The notes beneath the pieces are model-generated. The model was not told where the DNA came from, searched no databases, and saw nothing but the letters and a program-made list of their open reading frames with translations. Made by a program: the position numbers and the translations under genes. From assembly GCA_964625775.1 (NCBI GenBank), contig CAZVEH010000011.1:1-53249 (forward strand): 53,249 nt of DNA. The letters are read 5' to 3'. This DNA comes from GCA-2786165 sp964625775 (GTDB lineage: Bacteria > Pseudomonadota > Gammaproteobacteria > Legionellales > Legionellaceae). Below, in pieces: positions 16,230 to 25,454 of the stretch (within the stretch, counting starts at the first letter, position 1; every line of letters starts with the position of its first letter).

Positions 16230-18299
16230 TTATGGTAATTTGTGGTTAGGTAGAAATTGTTTAAGAATCTCCATAAGAGTCTCTTTTAAAAAAGGTTTTT
16301 GGGTAACAGCATTCATTCCAGCATTGAGGCACTCACCTCGCCCATCAGCAGCATGTGCTGTGACACCGATGATGGGAACAGGGGAGAGGTTGTTTTCTTT
16401 TTCAAAAGCTCGTAATTTTTGAGTAAATTCGATACCAGACATTTGTAGAAGACCGACATCAGAAAGGATTAAATCAAAATGTTGAGTTTTGGCGAGTTCT
16501 AGAGCTGGTAGGCCATCATCGACGTCTGTGACATTCAGCTTTGCTTTTTTAACAAGTTTGACGATGCACAGTCGCAGCATTAAGTTGTCTTCAATAATGA
16601 GCACATGGGGCGCTCCAGGGATGGGTTGTGTTTCTTGGGTTTTAATTGAAGAAACAGGTTTTTGTGAAGCAGCGGGCTGTGATTCCATTACAGTGTTTAT
16701 TGTGAGCAAAGATGGTTTCTCAGAGATTTTTTTATTATAAATGGCTATTTCATTTTCATTGGCAATTTTTAAAGTAATGATGGCATAGAAATTAGAACCA
16801 ACCCCCTCTGTACTTTCAAAGCCGATAGTACCTCCTAGGAGGTGGGTATAGGTTTGAGCGATATGAAGCCCTAAGCCAAAGCCTTTATATGCTGCTTTAA
16901 AGGAGGGGCTTGCTTTATAGAAGCGCTGAAAAAGGTATTTTTTATCTTTTTCTGGTACACCAATCCCGGTGTCAATGATATTAAATTTAAGTGTTACTTG
17001 TGGTTGCTGGTTCTGTATTTCTAGGAGTTCTATTTTAAGCTCGATATGTCCCTGTTTAGTAAATTTTACGGCATTTCCGATGAGGTTGAGTACAATGCGA
17101 TGGATTTTCCGACGGTCGCTAACAAGAAATTGAGGGATATTGGGGTCAATATTGCTAAGGAATTTGAGTCCTTTTTGAGTTAGTGATGGTTTTTGGAGTT
17201 TCACAAGCCTATCGACCAAACGATGCAAATCAAAAATTTCTAATTCGATGTCTTTTTCTGTCATGTGATCGGCTGTGACATCTTCTAGGATTTCCTGAAA
17301 CATTTCGAGCAAAGCATCACCTGATTCGGCTAACTGCATAGAAAGTTCTTTGCGTTTTTCTTCAGAGACATCATCGTCTTCTTCAAGCTGATGGGCAGTA
17401 GTAATTATGCCAGACAAAGGGGTGCGCATATCGTGACTTATATTAGCTATGAACTCGGCTTTGGCTTTTTCTCCCGCTTCGGCCGCTTCTTTGGCGGTTT
17501 TGAGGTCTTCTTCCATTTTTTTGAGATCAGAAATATCGGTAGAGATCCCCAATACCCCAATAATACTGCCATTTTTGTCAATTAACGGAGTTTTACTAGT
17601 TAGAAAAATTCGGTTGTTATTTTTAATAGGTATGATGTCCTCCACGATTTGAGGAGTTCCGTATTTTATAATTTTTCTATCAACATCGTGAAGTTCTTCT
17701 ATTCTTTTCTTGCTCCAGCCAAAATCATTATCAGATTTTCCGACAATTTCTCCAGGATTTTGGAGGCTCAACACCTCAGCGCATAAGTTGTTACATCCTT
17801 GATATATAAAGTCTTTATCTTTCCAGTAAACTAATTGAGGCAAATTTTCGACAATACCATGCAAGTATATTTCATTTTTTTCTTTTGCTGCCCTCAGTTC
17901 TCCTTCTATAATTTTGGTATTTGTAATATCAGTTGAAATGCCTAAAATTCCTATTATTTCCTCATCTCTATATAATGGTTTCTTGCTTGTCGAATAGATT
18001 CTAATTTGTTCATTGAATGGGATAGTATCCTCTTCTGATATTTCTGTTCCATTTGCAATAACTAATTTGTCGGTTTCGTTGATTTTTTTTATTCTATCAT
18101 TGTCCCAATTAAGCTCTTTGGCCAAATCTTGATCGGTTTTACCAATAATATCTGCTGGTGTTTTATATCCCAGAATGTTTGCAACATTTTTATTACACCC
18201 CTGATATGTAAAATTTATATCTTTCCAATAAACTAAGTCGGGGAAATTTTCAATAATGATATTTAGAGAGGTATTATCTTTATTAAGATAATTATTCAT
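16230..18299 (-). CDS. Soluble PAS-PAS hybrid histidine kinase with receiver
   Basis: A 689-residue kinase without membrane spans, hence cytosolic. The order is PAS1 (about 13-127), PAS2 (about 145-258), a short coiled coil, HisKA with His289 in NISHDMRTPLSG, HATPase_c with the N-box Asn409, DTGIG (443-447) and GFGLGL (473-478), then a linker and a receiver domain (565-685) with acidic Glu570/Asp571, phospho-acceptor Asp614 and Lys668. All catalytic residues are present. The two PAS domains resemble each other (both contain LVYWKD and QGCN), suggesting duplication. The start codon overlaps the stop of the megasynthase gene (ATGAATAA), so synthesis of the two is coupled. The phosphorelay is completed by the neighbouring HPt protein. 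Ligand unknown; a product of the megasynthase is an attractive guess. Confidence 0.93.
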   Translation of the reverse strand: MNNYLNKDNTSLNIIIENFPDLVYWKDINFTYQGCNKNVANILGYKTPADIIGKTDQDLAKELNWDNDRIKKINETDKLVIANGTEISEEDTIPFNEQIRIYSTSKKPLYRDEEIIGILGISTDITNTKIIEGELRAAKEKNEIYLHGIVENLPQLVYWKDKDFIYQGCNNLCAEVLSLQNPGEIVGKSDNDFGWSKKRIEELHDVDRKIIKYGTPQIVEDIIPIKNNNRIFLTSKTPLIDKNGSIIGVLGISTDISDLKKMEEDLKTAKEAAEAGEKAKAEFIANISHDMRTPLSGIITTAHQLEEDDDVSEEKRKELSMQLAESGDALLEMFQEILEDVTADHMTEKDIELEIFDLHRLVDRLVKLQKPSLTQKGLKFLSNIDPNIPQFLVSDRRKIHRIVLNLIGNAVKFTKQGHIELKIELLEIQNQQPQVTLKFNIIDTGIGVPEKDKKYLFQRFYKASPSFKAAYKGFGLGLHIAQTYTHLLGGTIGFESTEGVGSNFYAIITLKIANENEIAIYNKKISEKPSLLTINTVMESQPAASQKPVSSIKTQETQPIPGAPHVLIIEDNLMLRLCIVKLVKKAKLNVTDVDDGLPALELAKTQHFDLILSDVGLLQMSGIEFTQKLRAFEKENNLSPVPIIGVTAHAADGRGECLNAGMNAVTQKPFLKETLMEILKQFLPNHKLP

Positions 18300-21200
18300 G
18301 ATTTAGACTTTTTTGTTTTAAGAATTCATCAATTAAATATAGCATATGCGCGCTATTTGAGTTATTGAGGATGCTTTCATGGGTTCCTTTTATCTTATGG
18401 CATATAAGTTTGCCAGCGTTAAATAATTCCCACCCGTTTGTATTCGTTTGATATTGCTGAAAATAATAGGAGGGTTCAGTTGCTTTGAATAAGACCATTT
18501 CCTGATTGGTTCGACTTAATTTGTAATTTAATAGAAGTTTTTCTCGTTCCCATGATAGGTTTATTATTGTTTCTGATAAGCTCGGGTGAGTAGAGATGAA
18601 ATGGCTTTTAAATAGTTCCTCATTTTGTAAAGGGCTGGGGTTGATCGCCCAGCTATCAATTAAACCAAGAAATTGTATTTGCCCACCTTCTAGTTTTAGT
18701 TTGTTCGCAATTTCGTAAGCAATAACGCCACCGAATGAGTATCCAAGAAGATAGTATGGCCCAGTTGGTTGAAGATCTTTTATGGAAGCTAAGTAATCAT
18801 GTATCATAGCATCTAGCGTTTTATAGACGATGTGATTAGTACGAACACTTGGATCTTGTATTCCATAAATTGACATATCTAGAGCGCTTAATTTAACGAA
18901 TGGATCAAAGCAATTCATTAGTCCGCTGATTGGATGCAACAAAAAAAGATATGGTGGATTTTTATTGACACTTTTTAATTGGGTAATGATGGATGGTTTT
19001 TCTGTACCTGATTGATTCGCAATGACTCCGCTTAATTGTTTGATAGTAGGGGTAGTATAAAGTTGCGTTGTGGGCAGGTTACAGCTTAAAGTGTTGTTTA
19101 TTTTTTCAATCAGTTTAATTGCTTGTAATGAATGCCCACCCAATGCAAAAAAATCGTCATCGATACCAAGCCCATTAATTCCCAAGGAGTCTTGCCATAA
19201 TTGAAGTAAATTTGATTCTGATTTGTTACTTGGGGCAGAATAATTTTTAAGAGTCGGCAGCTTATCTCGGGAAATTTTTGGTGAGTCAAGAACTGAACTA
19301 GACAACTCTTTTTGATGATCATTGATATTTGTCCTGGAGATGGCTACTTGTGATGTTTCTCCTTCCAATATTTTTAAAAATATTTCTTTTCCTTCTTGAG
19401 GGGAAATATCATTTCCCATTCCTATGAAATTGACTTTGCCCTCTTGTTTGTTTTTGGCAGCAATCCCAACGTCGCGCCAAGTATTCCAGTTAATACTTGT
19501 TACGAATGCGGTGCTCGTGAATAAATTGCCCATTGCTACCGTATCTAAAAATGCGTTTGCGGCCGCATAGTCTACCTGTCCAATACCACCAAGCAATGCT
19601 GAAAGAGATGATTTTAATACGACGAAATCTAGTGGGATTTCTTTAAAAACATGGATTAAATTGTAAGTTCCGATTATTTTTGGTACAAACGTTTCTTGAG
19701 ATGATTCTTTTGTTTTGGATTGAATCAACCCAGAAATGGCCACTCCAGCGGCATGTATGACGCCATTAATATGTCCAAAGCGTTCAAGACATTGTTGCGT
19801 TAACGTCTGTAAATCCTTCAAGTTTGAAATATCTATTTGATGCAAAGATACTGTGACACCTAATTTTTCTAACTTAATAATTTTATTTATTTTATCGTAA
19901 TATGGGTTGTCAGCATCGAGTGATATTTTCCCCCAAATTTCTTTGGGAGGCATGGGGCTGCGGGCAAGTAAAATAAAGGTTGGTTTTGAAATGGTTTCTG
20001 CAATTGCTTCGCAACAGGTTAAAGCTATACCGCCAAGACCACCTGTTAATAAATAAATACCATGATCTTTCAAGCGATTCAATTTGGTTTTTTTAGGTTT
20101 TATTTCTTGGAAATATAAACTCCATTGATACTGATTACGATATGCTGCTACTGAAAATGGTTCATCCCATAAGCTATTGGTGCATGTTTCTATTAATTTA
20201 TAAATCGTGGTTTCTGAAATAGGCTCATCTGCATTTAAATCATGTATGTTCAGTTTTAAATTTGGGTGCTCTTGTCTTATGACGCGTGCAGCGCCAATCA
20301 GCATTGAGTTGAGCGGATTGATAGGTTCAGTGCCAATAAGCTGTTGTGTTCCGCTTGTGATAATACTGATTATGATTTGAGTTGAAGAGTCTAGTATTCC
20401 CGCTAATGCTTGCGCGAGATACAAAAGATGATAAAAACCATGATGTAACTGTTCTTCAATTTGTGCAGTTGAAGTTTCAGTGTAATTTTTAAGCCCATAT
20501 GATAATAAGTTTAAAAAAACGGGATTTGGGTAGTTTTTTTTAATCTCTTTGGCAAGATTCAGAGAATATTTTTGGTGTTCTGAATAGTTTACATCATAAT
20601 CAACAACCAACAGTTTGATACTATAGGGGCTTAAGAAAGAGACTATCTTGTCCGCAAGCCCAAATGAGTCTTTGATAATGATCCAAGAGTGTTTTTTTAA
20701 CGAGTTTTCATGAATGCGTTCATGATCAATATATGTTTTTTGGTGAGTCCAAGTAGGTTGATAATGGCGAACACTGTTCGAAGATAATTGTTTATCTGGA
20801 GAAATCCAATATTTCTCTTTTTGAAAAGGGTATGTCGGCAAAGCAGTTTTGTAGAGATGAGTGTTGCTATGTAGATGAAACCAATTAATATTGATTGATT
20901 TGCTCCAAGCCAAACCAACAACCCAAAAAACTTGTTGTATATCATTGGCAATAGAAAGGGCGTGAGTGATAGTATGTGTGTGCTTAGGATCGTCTAAATT
21001 GGATTTTAAACAATAAGACAGGCTACGTTTAGGCCCAACCTCAATAAAAAACGAGTTCTTATCTTTTATTAGAGTGTCTAATCCATTTTTAAGTTTCACT
21101 GTATTTCTTAAGTGTTGATACCAATAATATGGGTCAACCGCATCTTTAGCAGATAACCAGTCGCCAGTTAGATTGGATATGATGGGGATGTTAGGTGTAT

Positions 21201-24200
21201 TGAAACTGATATTAGATAACATATCGATAAAATGATCTTTTATAGGTTCCATAAGGCGCGAGTGGAAAGCATGACTAACATTAAGTTTTTGATAGATTAT
21301 GTCACTGATTTTTAATAGTTTTTCCAGTAATTCAATGTCTTGGCTGGCTCCAGAAGCCACGCAATGCTGGTTTGAGTTATGTAAAGCAAGCTCGATACTA
21401 GGTACGATTTTTTGAAGTTTTTCGAAATCCTCAATAGAGCATTCGATTGCAAGCATAGCACCTTTAGGAGCGCTGGCCATAAGCATACCTCGCTGACAAA
21501 CAAGCGTGATTCCATCCTCAAATGAAAAAACACCAGCCAGACAAGCAGCCACATATTCACCAAGGCTATGTCCGATGAGCGCATTGGGTTGAATACCGTA
21601 ATACATGAGAAGTTTTGCAAGCGCATATTCTATGATAAACAGAGCAGGCTGGGCATATTGTGTTTCGTTGAGTTCTTTTGGGTTTTCATTTTGCAAAAGA
21701 GATAGAAAGTCACAGTTTAAATATTTTGAAGCAAGTTTGGCGCCGGCATTGATGAGTTTTTCAAAATAAGAGATTTGCATTAATTCTTGGGCCATTTTGG
21801 GATACTGTGTGCCTTGGCCAGGGAACATGAAAACAATATTGGCGTTGAGGTTCTTTTCACTACATTGAATAGTGTTTTTAGAAAAAGATTCGCTGATTTC
21901 ATTGCTATCTCGACCAATAGCATACCTACGATAAGCGAAATCTTCGCGACCAGTTTGTAGCGTGAATGCGGTTTTTTGTAAGAAATCCGAAGTATTATGC
22001 TCTGGTTTTGATAGGTAAGAGATAAAATTCTCCGTCATCTCTTCAAGGGCTTTTTGTGATTTAGCTGATAGTACGATTAATTGTTGAGTTGGGTTTGATT
22101 GTTTGTTGTTAGCTTTTTTAGGCGTACGATATTCACTTAATATCATATGAATGTTGGTGCCACCGACACCAAAAGCACTGACGCCAGCGAGATGAATGGT
22201 TTTTTTGTTATCCCAAACAATTGGTTCCTTGTTAATAAAAAATGGACTTTTATCTATTCTTAATTCAGGGTTGGGGTTTTCATAATGGGGCATAGAGGGA
22301 ATGTATTGATTATGCAGACATAAGGCAGTTTTTATAAGTCCCGCCATGCCCGCCGCGACGTCAGTGTGGCCTATATTAGATTTTACCGTTCCTAAAGCGC
22401 AGAACTGCTTTCGTGTTGTTTGTGTTTTAAAGGCATCTTTTAAAGCATCAAATTCGACAATATCGCCTAAATGGGTTGCGGTGCCATGGGCTTCAATATA
22501 TCGAATGTCATCGGCTTTAAAGTTTGATTTTTCAAGTGCACTTAAGATACAAGCTATTTGACCACTACGACTGGGCGCTGCATAGCCTAATTTATCAGAG
22601 CCGTCGTTGTTGACGCCTCTGCCTTTAATCACTGCATAAATCGTATCGCTGTCTTTAACCGCATCATCCAATCGTTTCAGTATGACAACTCCGATACCAT
22701 TAGAGAAAACAGTTCCGTTTGCTTTGTCAGAAAATGGGGCGCATATACCATCGAGTGATACAATGCTTCCTTCTTGGTATTGATATCCTCTTTGCTGGGG
22801 AACAATTATTGATACAGCGCCAGCCAGGGCAATATCAGACTCTCCGAGCATCAAATCTTGACATGCCTGGTCAACCGCAATAAGACCTGTAGAGCATGCG
22901 GTGTTCACATTCACACTGCGGCCTTTGAGATTTAATCTATATGAGAGCTGAGTACTAAGCATTCCAATACTATTGGCAATTCTTTGTTGAAAATGATCGT
23001 ACTCTTTTAAAAACCAATTGTTTTTTAAAAGATTTTCTTGAAGGTACGTGCTGTCGGTCATGCCGGCGAATACGCTAATCGTTTTATCCTTGGATTTTTG
23101 TGGCGCGACACCAGCATGTTCCAAAGCTTCCCAGGCTACTTCTAAAAAAACACGATGTTGTGGGTCGGTAATACTGGCATCAACCGGGCTCAATCCAAAA
23201 AAACTGGCATCAAAAGATTCAATGTCAGATAAAATGCCTCTTACTGGCACGTAGTTCTTTTTTTCTAACTCATCTTCAGATAATTCAAAGCGCTCTAAAC
23301 AATCGACTTGATTGCAAAGATTGTCCCAAAATTCCTTCAATGAATTGGCTTTTGGAAATCGACAGCTCATGCCAATAATAGCAATGTCTGAAGAAGTAAT
23401 ATGCTTATGTTTTTTGATAGATTGGATATCGATGTCGCCTTCAATATAGCGAGAAAGTTTATAAATTGTGGGATGCGCTAATATATCAGCAATCTTTAAT
23501 TCAGCATGTAATTTTTGGTTGATGAGAGAACAAGATTCGGTAATGAGTAATGAATTAGCCCCTAAATCAAAGAAGTTCTTATGGATGTCTACAGTGGTTC
23601 TGTTTAATAAATAGCACCAGATTGATTGAATTACTTTTTCGATAGGATGAGAGTTGGATGCATCGATGTGAATTGATAAATCGATATGAGGAATCTGGTC
23701 TAATCTTTTCTTATCGACTTTTCCAACCAGGGTCAAAGGGAGCTCTTCAACCATAATGTACTTTGCAGGCAGCATATAAGAAGGCAGTACTTCTGCTAAA
23801 AAACTTCTAATATCATCTGCATGAATCGCTTGTGATTTATCAGACAGCACTATATAAGAGGTAAGCATTTTATGATCACCTCCGCCGATTTCCACCACTA
23901 CTGCGGCAAGCGCAATATTGGGGTAAGTCATTAGCTTATTTTCAACTTCATTAAGATGAATTCTAAAGCCACCTATTTTTACTTGGTCGTCTAAACGGCC
24001 GAGGCATAAAATATTGCCATTAGCTAACAAACGTACTTTGTCTCCAGTTTTGTATAGTGTTTGATAAGGTGCTTCATTAGAAAAAGGGTTTTGAATAAAT
24101 TTTTCTTTGTTTTGAGTCTTGCTGTTGTGGTATCCAAGAGCTAGATTAATACCACTTACGTATAGCTCACCTTCGTCCGAAGGTTTCATTTGTTCATTTA

Positions 24201-25224
24201 AGATATAAGTTTTAATATTTTGAAAGGGCTTGCCAATACTTATTAAAACATCATCTTCAATCTCTTCTTTGTCTGTTATTAAATTGCAACAGGTAAATGT
24301 GGTTGCTTCCGTAGGGCCGTATCCATTTATTAGCGTTATGGGTTTGTTATGATGTCTTCTATGCTGAATAAAGCTTTTTAAAAGATTTAAATTGGCTTGT
24401 TCTCCGCCAAAGATAATCGTTTGGATATTGTTTAATGCATCTGGGAATGACTTTGCAATTTGATGAAAGAAAGCAGTTGGCAAGAACAGGTAGTCTATAA
24501 GATTTTTTTCGAAAAACAGATGGAGCTTATCAGGGTTCGTTCTGATATGGTTTGGAATGATATTTAATGTCGCTCCGTTTAACAAAGCGCTCCATACTTC
24601 AAATGTACATGCATCGAATGCTAAATTACTAAATTGAGCAACTATTTCTTGTTTTTTTACCTTGGCGTATTTATCTGTATGACATAAATTAACCACTGCT
24701 TGATGCGGGATAATTACGCCCTTTGGTTTTCCTGTGGAACCAGAGGTATACATCATATAGATAGGTAATGAGGGTGGTATTTCTATAGATTGGTCAATTG
24801 TTGGAAAATGAATACATTCAATTTTGATGTCTTTGATATGACTTATAGGGCAAGACTCGTGGACAAGTGATTTGAATTTTTCACTGGTAATAATAATTTT
24901 AGGCGCTGCATCTTTGAGAATTTCGTTAATACGTATTTTAGGTGCGGCAATATCCAGTGGTACATAAACAGCTCCAATCTTAATGATTGCTATCATACAT
25001 GCAATAAAATCAATACTTGGCTCAAGAAGAATCGCAACAAAATCCCCAGATTTAACATTTTGTGTTTTAAAGTACTCAGCGATTTGGTTGGATTTTTCGT
25101 TTAGGGACTTGTACGATAGTTTTTTAGTCTTATCAATAATAGCGATAGACTCTGGAAAGCTTTGTACGATTGCTTCGAATTTTTTTACTGCATTGTAATC
25201 ATTTGATTTTAATAAGTGTGACAT
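18292..25224 (-). CDS. Hybrid NRPS-PKS megasynthase A-PCP-KS-AT-KR-ACP-TE
   Basis: A 2310-residue assembly line. Adenylation domain 10-515: YTSGSTGKPKG (159-169), GYGPTEA (301-307), YKTGD (391-395) and Lys502. Its specificity residues D204 A205 F208 F247 I271 G273 G301 T309 F310 K502 give DAFFIGGTFK, close to the valine code. PCP 525-595 with Ser558. Ketosynthase 612-1032 with Cys777, His913 and His953. Acyltransferase 1130-1420 with Ser1220 (GHSLGE) and HAFH (1318-1321), typical of malonyl-CoA. Ketoreductase about 1480-1965 with TGGLGGIA (1727-1734), Ser1873, Tyr1886 and Asn1890. ACP 2000-2070 with Ser2032. Thioesterase 2085-2305 with Ser2163 (GYSFGG), Asp2190 and His2282. No condensation, dehydratase or methyltransferase domain. 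Expected product: reduced valyl-malonyl ketide, 4-amino-3-hydroxy-5-methylhexanoate or its lactam. A phosphopantetheinyl transferase must come from elsewhere. Base composition is visibly AT-richer than the flanks. Confidence 0.95.
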   Translation of the reverse strand: MSHLLKSNDYNAVKKFEAIVQSFPESIAIIDKTKKLSYKSLNEKSNQIAEYFKTQNVKSGDFVAILLEPSIDFIACMIAIIKIGAVYVPLDIAAPKIRINEILKDAAPKIIITSEKFKSLVHESCPISHIKDIKIECIHFPTIDQSIEIPPSLPIYMMYTSGSTGKPKGVIIPHQAVVNLCHTDKYAKVKKQEIVAQFSNLAFDACTFEVWSALLNGATLNIIPNHIRTNPDKLHLFFEKNLIDYLFLPTAFFHQIAKSFPDALNNIQTIIFGGEQANLNLLKSFIQHRRHHNKPITLINGYGPTEATTFTCCNLITDKEEIEDDVLISIGKPFQNIKTYILNEQMKPSDEGELYVSGINLALGYHNSKTQNKEKFIQNPFSNEAPYQTLYKTGDKVRLLANGNILCLGRLDDQVKIGGFRIHLNEVENKLMTYPNIALAAVVVEIGGGDHKMLTSYIVLSDKSQAIHADDIRSFLAEVLPSYMLPAKYIMVEELPLTLVGKVDKKRLDQIPHIDLSIHIDASNSHPIEKVIQSIWCYLLNRTTVDIHKNFFDLGANSLLITESCSLINQKLHAELKIADILAHPTIYKLSRYIEGDIDIQSIKKHKHITSSDIAIIGMSCRFPKANSLKEFWDNLCNQVDCLERFELSEDELEKKNYVPVRGILSDIESFDASFFGLSPVDASITDPQHRVFLEVAWEALEHAGVAPQKSKDKTISVFAGMTDSTYLQENLLKNNWFLKEYDHFQQRIANSIGMLSTQLSYRLNLKGRSVNVNTACSTGLIAVDQACQDLMLGESDIALAGAVSIIVPQQRGYQYQEGSIVSLDGICAPFSDKANGTVFSNGIGVVILKRLDDAVKDSDTIYAVIKGRGVNNDGSDKLGYAAPSRSGQIACILSALEKSNFKADDIRYIEAHGTATHLGDIVEFDALKDAFKTQTTRKQFCALGTVKSNIGHTDVAAGMAGLIKTALCLHNQYIPSMPHYENPNPELRIDKSPFFINKEPIVWDNKKTIHLAGVSAFGVGGTNIHMILSEYRTPKKANNKQSNPTQQLIVLSAKSQKALEEMTENFISYLSKPEHNTSDFLQKTAFTLQTGREDFAYRRYAIGRDSNEISESFSKNTIQCSEKNLNANIVFMFPGQGTQYPKMAQELMQISYFEKLINAGAKLASKYLNCDFLSLLQNENPKELNETQYAQPALFIIEYALAKLLMYYGIQPNALIGHSLGEYVAACLAGVFSFEDGITLVCQRGMLMASAPKGAMLAIECSIEDFEKLQKIVPSIELALHNSNQHCVASGASQDIELLEKLLKISDIIYQKLNVSHAFHSRLMEPIKDHFIDMLSNISFNTPNIPIISNLTGDWLSAKDAVDPYYWYQHLRNTVKLKNGLDTLIKDKNSFFIEVGPKRSLSYCLKSNLDDPKHTHTITHALSIANDIQQVFWVVGLAWSKSININWFHLHSNTHLYKTALPTYPFQKEKYWISPDKQLSSNSVRHYQPTWTHQKTYIDHERIHENSLKKHSWIIIKDSFGLADKIVSFLSPYSIKLLVVDYDVNYSEHQKYSLNLAKEIKKNYPNPVFLNLLSYGLKNYTETSTAQIEEQLHHGFYHLLYLAQALAGILDSSTQIIISIITSGTQQLIGTEPINPLNSMLIGAARVIRQEHPNLKLNIHDLNADEPISETTIYKLIETCTNSLWDEPFSVAAYRNQYQWSLYFQEIKPKKTKLNRLKDHGIYLLTGGLGGIALTCCEAIAETISKPTFILLARSPMPPKEIWGKISLDADNPYYDKINKIIKLEKLGVTVSLHQIDISNLKDLQTLTQQCLERFGHINGVIHAAGVAISGLIQSKTKESSQETFVPKIIGTYNLIHVFKEIPLDFVVLKSSLSALLGGIGQVDYAAANAFLDTVAMGNLFTSTAFVTSINWNTWRDVGIAAKNKQEGKVNFIGMGNDISPQEGKEIFLKILEGETSQVAISRTNINDHQKELSSSVLDSPKISRDKLPTLKNYSAPSNKSESNLLQLWQDSLGINGLGIDDDFFALGGHSLQAIKLIEKINNTLSCNLPTTQLYTTPTIKQLSGVIANQSGTEKPSIITQLKSVNKNPPYLFLLHPISGLMNCFDPFVKLSALDMSIYGIQDPSVRTNHIVYKTLDAMIHDYLASIKDLQPTGPYYLLGYSFGGVIAYEIANKLKLEGGQIQFLGLIDSWAINPSPLQNEELFKSHFISTHPSLSETIINLSWEREKLLLNYKLSRTNQEMVLFKATEPSYYFQQYQTNTNGWELFNAGKLICHKIKGTHESILNNSNSAHMLYLIDEFLKQKSLNHE

Positions 25225-25230
25225 GATGGA

Positions 25231-25243
25231 TTACCTAAGGTAA
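25231..25243. promoter_or_regulatory. Palindrome over the megasynthase ribosome site
   Basis: TTACCT A AGGTAA is a 6-bp-arm palindrome 7-19 bases before the megasynthase ATG on the reverse strand. It includes the only AGG-type ribosome site, so it could be an operator or hide the site in a small hairpin. Confidence 0.4.
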
Positions 25244-25320
25244 GCAAATTAGTTCGATTTTTTTACTAAATTCTAAATCTCAGCCAGTTTAATGTATACA
25301 GTAATGAGATATATAAAAGG

Positions 25321-25350
25321 ATTATATGAAGCTTTTTAGAAAAACCTCAA
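25321..25350 (-). promoter_or_regulatory. Sigma-70-type promoter of the megasynthase-kinase operon
   Basis: On the reverse strand, TTGAGG (25350-25345), an 18-base spacer and TATAAT (25326-25321) form a good promoter. Transcription would begin near 25314, giving a leader of about 90 bases. No other gene intervenes between it and the megasynthase. Confidence 0.65.
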
Positions 25351-25454
25351 TTTTGAAACTAAAAAAGTGACCTGCCTTGGGATTTCCATACCAAATTAAT
25401 TTAGAGATAATGTCCCCTAATGGGGCAAAGGTAGGGTGCTAGTGACAAAGAAGT

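Noticed and set aside
25280..25310. Lux-box-like palindrome (CTGTATAC...) upstream of the megasynthase
   Set aside because: Only the central GTATAC is symmetrical; the flanks do not match, and no LuxR-type gene is in the window.
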